Shown in pieces: positions 1-8,800 of a stretch of 64,000 bases of DNA. Source of the DNA: Dromaius novaehollandiae. Its lineage: Eukaryota; Chordata; Aves; Casuariiformes; Dromaiidae. The DNA is taken from positions 34,947,904 through 35,011,903 of the forward strand of contig NC_088103.1 in assembly GCF_036370855.1 (NCBI RefSeq), read 5' to 3'. Position numbers and translations under genes: made by a program. The notes under the pieces were generated by a model that worked only from the letters and a program-made list of their open reading frames with translations, was not told where the DNA came from and ran no database searches. How positions within the stretch are numbered: the stretch's first letter is position 1; each line of letters begins with the position of its first letter.

Positions 1-505
1 TACTCCTCCCTGAGATGCCAATAACATATCTAGAGCCATTCGGTTTTGGGTACTTATTTTAGCAATTTCTGAAACCTCCTCTTGTAAAGCTGCAATGGCA
101 TCAGAGGTTTTATTCCCTATTTTTTCAATAACTGCTGAAATATTTACTATTGCTTTTTCAAGTTCACTCACTCCCAGTTGTGGAAACAGCCACCTTACGA
201 ATGACTGAAACCTAGTAGGTCGATCTATTAAAGGATTATTGACCCTCTTTTGTCTCCTCATGAATGTTCTTAGCCAGGATTTTTGATATTTATTACTCAA
301 TTCTTTTCTTATAGTAACATTAGGGATTATTGCCCCTAAAGTACACGTCCCTGACCAATTAGGAGGTAGCACTTTTCGTGCCTTGTACCCACACAACCAA
401 TACCATCCACTACCTTTCGGAACATACCACCCATTTAGTTCCTTACTTGGCCACTTATAACCTATTTCAGGTATATGAGAGCAATTTTTATAACCTCCCA
501 CCTTA
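1..505 (-). pseudogene. env: env, end of SU and start of transmembrane (TM) subunit, cut by the window edge
   Basis: From about 505 to position 1 the frame is open. It includes the end of SU, a basic RRQKR cleavage-type motif (about 243-258), a helical heptad region, and the beginning of the conserved TM segment containing QNRMALD. The disulfide motif, membrane anchor and 3' LTR lie beyond the left edge. Confidence 0.75.
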
Positions 506-1043
506 ATGGCTCCAGTACAGTTGATCGGTTGCTTTCCATAGGGTACAGTTTTTTTTCCCACCATCTATTACTATTATTACATCTTCGGATACATTGGTAA
601 TAATCTCCTGTCACACTCTGGACTTCCCATTCCTGTTCGGTTGTTTCATTATATTTCGTTTGATCGCTATCATTTCTTATCTGTTTCATAAATTCCATAA
701 AGGCACTCCAATTAGGGGGAAGCCCTTGTTGGAATGTTCAGGGAAGTGGGTACACACCCAGCAATCCCTCTGGTTAACTATCTTCATAGATTTCGTAATT
801 ACTTCCAAATGGAGATTATGGCTCCAAAATCCTTCCTGGTTCCCTTTAATTGTTTGGCTCAGGTAACTTAGAAAAACTAACCACCACATTTCTCTCCTGG
901 TTATTTGGGAGAACATCATTTTTACACAGATACCATAGATACCGTAACAACAATATTAACCCTATTCCTAACAAACAGATTAAAGCAATTCTTTCCTGAA
1001 TACAATCTAAATTTAAAACCGATTCGCTTCCAATACAACTCAT
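500..1043 (-). pseudogene. env: env, leader and surface (SU) part, frameshifted
   Basis: env starts at an ATG overlapping the pol stop. A leader with a hydrophobic run (about residues 18-40 of the first frame) is followed by SU pieces in three successive frames. The shifts lie near 846-919, near 690 and near 500-530. A CWVC motif (about 752-763) matches the CxxC motif of gammaretroviral SU, and several N-glycosylation sequons are visible. No full Env can be made. Confidence 0.75.
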
Positions 1044-2194
1044 ATATCTTTATGTATTTTTAACTTTAGAGGTTGAACTTGTTCAGCTTTCCACGTCTCT
1101 CGAGGTACTGCTTTCACTCGGGTGTAGTGGATCCAGGAATCAGTTCCCTGCAGTTTCACAGCAGTATTTGTTGTTAGCAGTACAAGATACGGTCCCCTCC
1201 ACTTTTCTACCAATGGCTCGTCCTTCCAGGTCCGAAGATACACTTGATCTCCTGGCTGGAATGAATGTACAGGTGAATCTAAAAGTACAGGAGATCTTAA
1301 CTGGATGTACCTACGGAGAGAAGTAAGAACCTTTGCCATAGACAAGAGATAATCACTTAAAATTTGATCGCCCTTAACGTGCATTTGAATTTCATTTCCA
1401 GTTAAATTTACAGTGTAAGGTTTACCATACAGAATCTCAAATGGACTAACTTTCTCCCTAACCCTTGGGGTTATTCTGATTCTTAATAATGCCAGAGGTA
1501 AAACATCAGTCCATTTCATCTGAGTCTCCTGACACAATTTTCCTACCTGTCTCTTAATTGTTTGATTCATTCTTTCCACTTTTCCACTGGATTGTGGCCT
1601 CCAGGGGGTAGGTAAGTCCCATTTAATTTGTAGTATTTTTGAGATTTGCTGTACTATTTCTGCTATAAAATGAGGTCCTCTATCTGAAGAAAACCCTTCT
1701 GGTACCCCAAATCTTGGTATAATTTCTTTTAATAACATTTTTACTACCTCCCTGGCCTTATTGGTACAACACGGGAAAGCTTCAGGCCATCCTGAAAAGG
1801 TGTCAACAATTACCAACAAATATTTATATCCATTACATTTTGGTAATTCAGAAAAATCAATTTGCCAGTAATCCCTGGGCATAAAGCCCCTTTCTACTTC
1901 CCCTGGGGGGGGCTTCTTCTGAAACACATTAGTCCATTTTCCCTCTGATAATTCCAGAGCCCGGGCTAAAGCAATCAGTTCTGCTTTCTGGGCTGATGTA
2001 TTTGCTGGTAGTGATCTTGCTTCGATTTCTCCTTCCAAAGTGACGACAGCGTATCCAGCCCTTCTTTCTCCCTTTATTATAAATCTGCTCCCATTGGTAA
2101 ATAATTCGCAGTCTGGATTCTGCAATGGAACATCTCTCAAATCTGGACGGCTGGAATATACTCGCTCAATAGTTTGCAGACAGTCATGAGCCAA
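1040..2194 (-). pseudogene. pol: pol: RNase H remnant fused in frame to integrase
   Basis: This 384-codon frame begins in the pre-RNase H region. The RNase H start is recognisable (FTNGSR, then an AGYAVV strand and [10 protein letters not shown] helix), but the usual FTDGS aspartate is Asn. At about 1930-1945 it jumps to the segment just before the integrase core, so the rest of RNase H and the HHCC zinc domain are missing without loss of frame. The integrase core keeps D (WQIDF), D (SSDRGPHF) and E (GKVERM) with 35 residues between the second and third. A C-terminal SH3-like domain follows. The stop overlaps the env ATG (ATGA at 1040-1043). Confidence 0.88.
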
Positions 2195-2553
2195 CCTCCC
2201 CCTTCATGAAATGGTAATAAAGATGCCAGATTAAGGGTATTATACACCTTCATGGTTACATCTTCTTGCTCAAGTATCACTGCCTGGTACTGCACCATCC
2301 TACTTGGGGATAACCAGTGATGCCCTTTTTGTTCTAAAACTGCTGCAACAGCATGTGGCACATAAACAGTCACTTTTTGTCCCAATGTCAATTTTCGTGC
2401 CTCTTGTATTAACAGCACAGCAGCTGCAACTGCTCTGAGGCATCCTGGCCACCCTGCACTCACTTTATCCAGCTGTCTTGAAAAATAAGCCACAGGTCTT
2501 TTCCAATTTCCTAAAGTCTGTACAAGCACTCCCAAAGCCTGGTGCCCTCTCTC
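2137..2553 (-). pseudogene. pol: RT connection-domain remnant
   Basis: The frame carries an ALGVLVQ...RPVAYFSRQLD stretch, which is the tether/connection part of gammaretroviral RT, and continues to the region before RNase H. It shifts frame relative to the downstream RNase H-integrase frame at about 2194-2200. Upstream it abuts the A tract, so the catalytic core is absent. Confidence 0.83.
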
Positions 2554-2562
2554 ATGTAGTTG

Positions 2563-2591
2563 TTTTTTTTTTTTTTCTTTTTTTTTTTTTT
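2563..2591 (-). repeat. A14-G-A14 tract at the RT deletion junction
   Basis: On the plus strand this is T14 C T14. On the coding strand it follows the codons for PVK and precedes the RT connection domain, standing where roughly 250-300 codons of RT core should be. Confidence 0.9.
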
Positions 2592-2710
2592 ACAGGCAGG
2601 ATTGGAGTATTGTACTCGGATTGACATTCTCGCAGCAGTCCATACTTTAAGAAATTATTAATCATAGGCTCCAGTCCAACACGGGCCTCTAACTTCATGG
2701 GATACTGTTT
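2592..2710 (-). pseudogene. pol: RT N-terminal remnant
   Basis: About 40 codons in the protease frame match the start of a retroviral RT, including a YNTPILPV segment, and end exactly at a long A tract. Nothing of the RT palm, including the YxDD active site, follows. The fragment is in frame past the TGA at 2711. Confidence 0.8.
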
Positions 2711-3262
2711 TCACCTTACCGGTTTAGCTCCTTGTTTTAATTTCACCTTTACCGGTTCTGCACATCTGGCTCTTCCAGGTTTCTCCGTTGCCCACACAAA
2801 AGGGATTACTGCGTCCATTACTTCAGAGGGAATTTCACTTGGTCCATCCTCCACCTGTTCGGAATCCAGTGCTTTCTGCAACATATATGCTTGTGCCTTC
2901 CAGGCGTTACTTTGTGGAATGTGCACCTTAACTTTGTTTTGATCAAAGGTTATCTGTGCCCCCAGTTTATTCAGTAAATCCCTCCCCATTAGGGGTAATG
3001 GGCATTCTGGCATGTACAAGAATTCATGTGTTAACACTTTATTTCCTATTTCACATTTAATTGGTTGACAGAAAGGTTTAACCTCTCGCTTTCCCGTGGC
3101 CCCAATTACTGGCATAGAGAATTTACTCATTGGTCCCTTACAGCTATTTAGTACTGAGTATGCTGCTCCAGTGTCTACTAAAAATTTAACTGTTTCGTTC
3201 CCCAGCTTTACTGAAACCAGGGGTTCGGCTGGGGAATCCAATTCCTCAACCCCCGGTCCCCG
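2711..3262 (-). pseudogene. pro: pro, aspartic protease and start of pol
   Basis: The frame follows directly from the gag TGA. It contains the catalytic LVDTGA motif of retroviral aspartic proteases and a downstream GRDLL motif in the expected order. A charged linker then leads to the N-terminus of reverse transcriptase. An in-frame TGA at 2711-2713 stops it just before conserved RT N-terminal residues continue in the same frame. The protease domain itself shows no break. Confidence 0.87.
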
Positions 3263-3265
3263 TCA
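3216..3265 (-). promoter_or_regulatory. gag/pol stop-codon readthrough element (UGA-CGG plus stem-loop)
   Basis: gag ends in TGA (3263-3265) and protease continues in the same frame, so Gag-Pol needs readthrough. The next codon is CGG, and UGA-CGG is a known leaky context. Five bases after the stop a 10-bp stem can form between ACCGGGGGUU (3257-3248) and AACCCCUGGU (3225-3216), with one G-U pair. Its loop contains a second 5-bp hairpin (GGAAU/AUUCC). The element is preserved although much of the provirus has decayed. Function is inferred from position. Confidence 0.72.
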
Positions 3266-3496
3266 GTCTGAATCCTCTGTACCAATCATGAGCAAATCTG
3301 CCTCTGGAACAGATGCAGACTCAGGTTTCCAATGATCTGTTTGTCTCTTCGGGCACTCATTTTTCCAGTGCCCCTTCCCCCTGCAAATTGCACACTGATC
3401 TCTCCTTAGCGGAATTCCATCTCCCAAATTCCCTCTTACTCTATACCCTCTTCTACGTCCTTGTCCTTTCGGAAAACTCCCTCCCTGAGAGGGAGT
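3263..3496 (-). pseudogene. gag: gag, nucleocapsid (NC) with one CCHC zinc knuckle
   Basis: In frame with CA past the TAA lies a basic, Arg/Gly-rich segment. A single C-x2-C-x4-H-x4-C knuckle (CAICRGKGHWKNEC) follows, then an acidic tail ending ...EDSD and the TGA at 3263-3265. One zinc knuckle is the usual gammaretroviral number. NC would bind genomic RNA. Confidence 0.85.
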
Positions 3497-4525
3497 TTAT
3501 GCTTGGGCAAATGCAGCTGCCAAGATTGCAGCATTTTGCCTCTTATCTTTCAGTTTCTCCTTTTGTTTTTCCTTTCTCTCCACTTCTTCCCTATTATTGT
3601 ACACCTTATCTGCAATTTCTATTAATTGCGATATCGACATCCCCGACATACCATCTACTTTCTGAAGCTTTCTCCTTATATCTGGTGCTGATTGTCCTAC
3701 AAATAATGTAGTAAAAGTTATTTTATTTGCTTCGTCCTCGGGATCCAAGTCTGTCCATTTTCGGGCAGTTTCACATAACCGCTCGTAAAATGCAGAGGGA
3801 TCCTCAGTCTTACCCTGTGCGATTTGATATAGTTTTGCAATATTTTTGGGCCTAGGCACTCCATGCTTTACCCCATATAGTATTAACTGTTGGTACTGTT
3901 TAGTCATTAACCTGCCTGCCCCTGTGTTTTGATCCCAACCCGGTTCCCGGGTCGGCATAAAACTGTCTGGTCCGTCTCTGGCATTTTGCCTTTCATTTTC
4001 CTCTTGAGCTTTATCTAATACCATTCTTTTCTCCTCAGGTGAAAGCAAAGTATTTAAAAGCACCTGTAAATCCTGCCAATCTGGATTATGATTTTCAATT
4101 ATCATTTTAAAGGATTGATACATCTTTTCTGGATTTTCTCGGTACGACCCGGCAGACTCCTTCCAATTCATTAAATCTGTAGTTGACAAAGGGACCTTCA
4201 CATACACAGGCATCCCGTCTGGTCCGACTGCTTGACGCAGCAGGGCCTGAATCACGGGATTTTGTTGAGCCCGAGTAGCCCGAGTTCTGCCTGCAATCGG
4301 GCTACATGCCTCACTTCCCTTATTTCTGCTATTAACACTATCTTGATCTCTTTCAGGAGAGACCAATAATTGTACATCCTCTTCCTCATCACCCGCTTTT
4401 AAACATCTTTTCCCAATGCTACAAGCAGAGCAACACCGAGACATTTTCTCTTTGTTTCCCATCATCATTAACACATTTGAATCAGAAATCAACAGCTTAC
4501 ATTTTTTTTCTAGTTTCATGATCAT
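3497..4525 (-). pseudogene. gag: gag, linker and capsid (CA) part, ends in a premature TAA
   Basis: This 342-codon open frame contains a variable, acidic linker followed by capsid. CA begins with a VPLSTTDLMNW segment typical of gamma-type capsids, and a major-homology-like region follows (residues about 235-260, with GKTEDPSAFYERL). A Lys/Glu-rich charged stretch lies near the end. The frame is cut by TAA at 3497-3499, but the same frame reopens directly into nucleocapsid, so the TAA is a point nonsense mutation and not the natural gag end. Its 5' end overlaps the MA frame by 29 bp at a frameshift. Confidence 0.85.
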
Positions 4526-4799
4526 TTCTCAGAGAGAAGAACAAATCTACATATGGGACCTCATCCCATTTGTTCTGTCTTCTACAAAACAACATAAGTT
4601 GCAAGATTGTATTACAGTTTAGCGTTCCCATTTCTGGCCGTTTTTCCTCATCCTCCAGTTTATACATTGGCCACCACTGAGTACAGTATTCCTTTAATTT
4701 TCTCCTTGTTAAAGGATTCCCACCAAACTTCCTCCAATGTTTCAGGATGCATCCTAAAGGAGAACAGGAGGATACCCCCACAGATTGTCCTGTTCCCAT
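4497..4799 (-). pseudogene. gag: gag, matrix (MA) part
   Basis: The reading frame starts MGTGQS, a myristoylation-type N-terminus, about 300 bp after the primer-binding site, as expected for gag. The roughly 100-residue product is basic and Trp/Tyr-rich in the middle, like gammaretroviral MA. The frame then slips in a run of A residues (about 4502-4509 on the minus strand) and continues in another frame as the CA part. MA would anchor Gag to the membrane in an intact virus. This copy cannot make a full Gag. Confidence 0.82.
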
Positions 4800-5097
4800 A
4801 TTACCACCCTTAAAAGAACGTTCTTACCAATTACGCTTTCGTACACTCCAGTCGTCACTGTCCAAACGTGTACAAAGCTTACCTTTGGTTACCACAACCA
4901 ATTACCCTTGTATCATACCCTTTATGCAATGTCTCTTAATAATTACTGCGTTGCACCTTTGAGTCGCTTACCTGTTCCGACCAGGGAGGGTGCTCACGGA
5001 GTCCCCGAACAAAACGGTCGGTGCGCGCTGGAGTCTGATGAGCAGCGTCTCCCTGCCGGAACTGGCAAGACGATCCGGGCAAGGCTTTACAGCGAGG
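4800..5097 (-). other. Retroviral leader with candidate splice donor
   Basis: This is the untranslated stretch between the primer-binding site and the gag ATG, and it should carry the packaging signal. An ACAG|GTAAGC donor lies at 4972/4971 (minus strand) and a second AG|GTAAGC lies near 4880. Either could supply the env mRNA donor. Open frames on either strand here are not supported as genes. Confidence 0.6.
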
Positions 5098-5115
5098 GTC
5101 CCATCTGGGGTGCCA
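5098..5115 (-). other. Primer-binding site, tRNA-Arg(CCU)
   Basis: On the minus strand the site reads TGGCACCCCAGATGGGAC. Its complement, GTCCCATCTGGGGTG plus CCA, is the 3' end of vertebrate tRNA-Arg with anticodon CCU as I remember it, with all 18 bases matching. It begins six bases after the LTR end. Arginine tRNA priming differs from avian leukosis viruses (tRNA-Trp) and murine leukemia viruses (tRNA-Pro). Confidence 0.85.
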
Positions 5116-5189
5116 GAAAACTGTTGTCCGAAAAGCGGATTCGTTGCCCGGTGTGCAATGAGCCAATAATTACACACTCAGGAGAGACA

Positions 5190-5203
5190 TTTATTTATTT
5201 ATT
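5190..5203 (-). terminator. Retroviral polyadenylation signal in R
   Basis: Three overlapping AATAAA hexamers occur on the minus strand about 75 bp downstream of the TATA box. This is the expected place for the R-region polyadenylation signal of an LTR. Confidence 0.65.
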
Positions 5204-5277
5204 TCAGAGTTGCGCAAGCCTGGGTGCTCGGTGGTCTCCCACAAATCAAGCACACCCCCCCAACTTTTCAGGTAGCA

Positions 5278-5362
5278 TTTATACAATCAAATTTTCCATA
5301 TTTGTGACTTCCTTCCTCTTATTGCCATATTTGTGACTTCCTTCCTCTTTCACACTGATTGG
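5278..5362 (-). promoter_or_regulatory. LTR core promoter: CCAAT box and TATA box
   Basis: On the minus strand a CCAAT motif (5358-5362) lies about 75 bp upstream of TATAAA (5278-5283). Transcription would start near 5245-5250 and run leftward into gag. Activity is not known. Confidence 0.6.
5296..5349 (-). repeat. 25-bp tandem direct repeat in LTR U3
   Basis: Two exact 25-bp copies (5296-5320 and 5325-5349) are separated by ATTG, just upstream of the TATA box. On the transcribed strand each carries two GGAA cores of ETS type. Enhancer-like duplications in this position are common in retroviral LTRs. Enhancer function is inferred. Confidence 0.8.
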
Positions 5363-5714
5363 TTAATGATTTCTTCACATTTCCCTGGGTCCCACCCCTA
5401 CTTCTCAAGGTCCTGATCAATTAATTAACACTGCCCCAGCTGGGTCAGTAGGTGTTATCTTCCAAGGCCCTGAGGAAGAAGACATAATCCAGACCCCTTA
5501 ATCATCACTGTTTTAACAGTGAGAGGAAGCTTTTTACTTCCCAAGGTCCTGGCGTCCAAACAGGCCTTATTTCTCAGCCTTGGCATCCTCCCTTCTGGAG
5601 AGTGGGGCACAGGAATGCAGACTGCTTGTAACTCCCTTATCTTTCCAGCCTGCACCAGCTCTGAGGCCTTTTCTTACCGAACTAGGAGCGCGGCCTAAGG
5701 CTTCAGCAAATTTA

Positions 5715-5757
5715 GCTACTTATGCTAAGCAAGTGTGCGGCTACTCATGCTAAGCAA
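5715..5757 (-). repeat. 18-bp direct repeat in distal U3
   Basis: Two 18-bp copies (5715-5732 and 5740-5757) differ at one base and have a 25-bp period. Each contains ATGCTAAGCAA. They lie near the U3 edge and may be a second regulatory repeat. Confidence 0.7.
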
Positions 5758-5802
5758 ATTCTACCTAAGATAGAAGTTATCCAAATCTACCTACTTCAAA
5801 CA

Positions 5803-8800
5803 TTCTTTCTGAGCTTCTCAGGGTTGTCTTGTAACACAAGTACTCAAAACGTGAGAGAATAGAATCCGCAGTGGCTAGTGCATATCAAGAATATGCAATC
5901 ACAGTGAAACATAAAGAAATCAACAAGCTGATACATGCCCATAAAATATTGTAATGACACCTTCAGAAAACAGCCACCAAGTCAGAAGGGAAGAATGGAA
6001 ATAGAGACTAATCAACTGTCAGGAAGAGTCAGGAGCAATCAGCTCACAAAAGGGAGGGCAGTGAACTGTGGTTGGGTTGGTGTTAAAGAGGCTACTAGAA
6101 TTACATGTTTCTACTTTGTTCTTTACGATAGCTATTTGCAGTGTCAGTGGAATCCTTCAGCTTTTCCTAAAACAAATGTACAGTGCCTGGGCAATTGCAC
6201 AATGACAAACGAGTAAAAAAAACAAGCCAGGACAATAAACGATTGGGATGTACAGCCCCCATCACATAAACAACTTGTTAATAAACAAGTATACGTTTAA
6301 ATACAAGAGAATGGTCTATTGTATATTTGTGCGCATGTGAACTACTCACAGAATATTTCTGTGTCAAGAATTTAAGGGATTGTTATTGATAACTGCAAAC
6401 TATTTTAAAGAATTAGAAAGAATACTCTGGGTGTGCCCTTTCAATGCAATTTTTGTAATGCTTTACCTTGGATTTGCTACTTAAAAAGGCTGTTTTGATA
6501 AACATGTTATGAATTACTCTTTCATATGAAGAAGTCAAAGATAGAAAACTGACAGGTAGTGGGGAAACACAGTCAGCATTCTATGTGTTCTGACTTGAAC
6601 ACATACCAATCTCTTTGTGCAAAAGCTTCCCGAATTGGTGACCACCTCCTAGGAGTCCTCTGCCTGAGATGATGAACACTCAGCCGCAGTTTAATCATCT
6701 AGAGCATCAGTTTGAACACGGCTGCATTTGTGGGGCATGAATGAGAACATGGAAATGGGACAAAATGAAAATATGCAATGGAAAGGCAATCTTAGACTGT
6801 AGCAACATATATTCCACCAACGGCCTTGACAGGATCAAAACCCTGAAGTAGGCTGGAAAGTGGGGGGAGTTCCAAATTGCACAGGGAGCAAGATATGATG
6901 TGGTCACGTAAGTCCTTCCTGAGTAAAAGGCAGGATGCTCACGACCATTTGAATGGTGGCTTCTGCTCAGGGTGAGTTTTAGAATCAGTTAACTCTAAAA
7001 AGAGTCCATTTCAGTAGGGAATTAGTGGATCACTGTGGTTGGATCTTCATCTCAGAAGACCAGGCTCAAAGGAATAGGTGAGGATACTATTTACCATTTT
7101 TAGCTATCTGCTTGCAAAACTGCTGAGACAGGACACCTGTACCAGATGGAAGATCTCATTAACAACTGACTATTATGCATGGTCAGGAACAGATTAAAAA
7201 AGGAAGGAAAAGCATAAGATTGACAAAGGAAAATATAATGAACTCTTAATAACTAAGCTCTTTCTTTGTAGTTATTTGTTTGTTATAGATTTCTGGAAAG
7301 AACTGCATCTCCCATTTAGCTTATTCCCATAAGAATATACTTGAAGAGCATTTCATCCTATCCTACTTCTCCTCCCCTTCTTTCACCCAAATTATGCAGA
7401 TTAAAAAATGCTTACAAATTAATTAAATTAAATTCACTGCTTATATAAAATCATCGATTCCAATGAAATCAGCTATGCCAAAGATGAAATTGGCCCATGT
7501 GTTTTTGCTCTTTCAAAAACAAGTGCAGCAATAATCAATAGCAGCAAAAGAGCTTGTTACAGTGACTTTGAGGTGTGGGTTTCCATCCTCAGCAGTCTAG
7601 AAGATCGGTCACTGCAACTTCTTCACTTCAATCATATCTCTGAGGATGATTCTTACGTCTAGATTTCCTTAGAAAAGGAAAATATTTCCGCGTAAGATAC
7701 ATACGTGAGCAACATCCTTACTGTTTTGTCTTTCCTCTTCCTTTAGTGCTACTGCTGTTACGCTCCTGGGGACACACCCAAGCCTTAACAGTGAATCATG
7801 GAATGACTTCACCGTGCTGTCCTCCATCTGAAATTTGGCAAAATGCAGGGCCATGTATCTCTGACAGACTCATATTCATGATACAAGGAAAATGTGTGAG
7901 TTTTTTAACTTGAAGTCTTCATCTCAATTTCTGCACTTATGGACTTCCCAGACAGCTGTATCTCGGGTTGGTTGGTTGGTGTCAAAATTAGACAGCCACC
8001 TCGACCATTAAAAATCCGTACTACATCTGGGAAAATGAGGTGGGCAGTAATGAGGAACACTGCCTGTAGCACAATGCCAACAGGGCAGCACTTCCATTTG
8101 CAGCTTTCCCAGCAGTGCTATGCAGTGAACCCAGTGCTGAGGCCAGCACCAACTTTTATTGTCTCACCTGCATTGGCATTTGAGACACAGGTACACTTCT
8201 CACCTGCAACATAAAATCAACAGTGTAACTGAGAAGCTGGAAACTGGTGGGGAGAGTTGTTTGTTCTAAGTGGAACCTGAAGCTCCTTGACAAAACAACA
8301 AGAAAACCCAAGTCCTTCCAGTAGCAGGTACTAGTACAGATATACTTTCTGGAGAAGACATATTCCTCTCTATTATTTCCAGTCTCTGCTTATTTTCCTT
8401 CCTTTGTCCTTCAAAACGCATCTTTAGAAAATCAGCTGTTATGGCTCAGCACACTAAGTGGTAATGCAAAGTAGCAGTTCGCATACAGGTGGCAAACCTA
8501 CCCAGCTCCTGCATTATAGCGATGTTATTGAGAGAGCATGTTTCTTCAAAGCTTAAGATAAGGAAGTGTTAGAGCAGAGACAGCTTAACAGCTTCCACAC
8601 TTGGTTTTGGAAAGTGAGAATCCTCTTTTAAGGCAAAAAAATTTCTGACTGAGAATTCCTTGCTGAAATGGAAAAGAAAGATGTCACTAAACAAAATAAA
8701 CTGCGTGGAGCAGATGATGATATTCTTCATCACTCTTTGTACCCACCTGTCACATATGATTAAGTAAAGTGTGCACCTATACGTGCACGGTTGATCCTCG

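Larger units (their letters stand above)
1..5802 (-). mobile_element. Class I (gammaretrovirus-like) endogenous retrovirus, defective, 3' LTR off the left edge
   Basis: Reading the minus strand from right to left the order is LTR, primer-binding site, leader, gag (MA, CA, NC), protease, RT remnants, RNase H, integrase and env, which is a simple retrovirus. Class I is inferred from gag and pro-pol lying in one frame separated by a single stop codon, a CA with a gamma-type N-terminus, a single CCHC finger in NC, and a CxxC motif in SU. The copy is dead: gag has an in-frame TAA and a frameshift, pol has lost the RT core and the RNase H/integrase zinc-domain join, and env SU is shifted at least three times. 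The PR DTGA motif and integrase D,D35E triad survive. The target-site duplication cannot be checked because the left end is outside the window. Confidence 0.93.
5122..5802 (-). repeat. 5' LTR of the endogenous retrovirus
   Basis: On the minus strand the element starts TGTTTGAAG at 5802 and ends CGGACAACA at 5122, giving TG...CA ends and a short TGTT/AACA terminal inverted repeat, 681 bp in all. It ends six bases before the primer-binding site. U3 holds a CCAAT box, a TATA box and two sets of direct repeats. R/U5 holds overlapping AATAAA signals. The right boundary is inferred from the terminal repeat and would need the 3' LTR for confirmation. Confidence 0.75.

Noticed and set aside
4785-5336. 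A 183-codon plus-strand frame across the retroviral leader and LTR.
   Set aside because: Antisense to the provirus and spans the primer-binding site and LTR end; no protein-like features.
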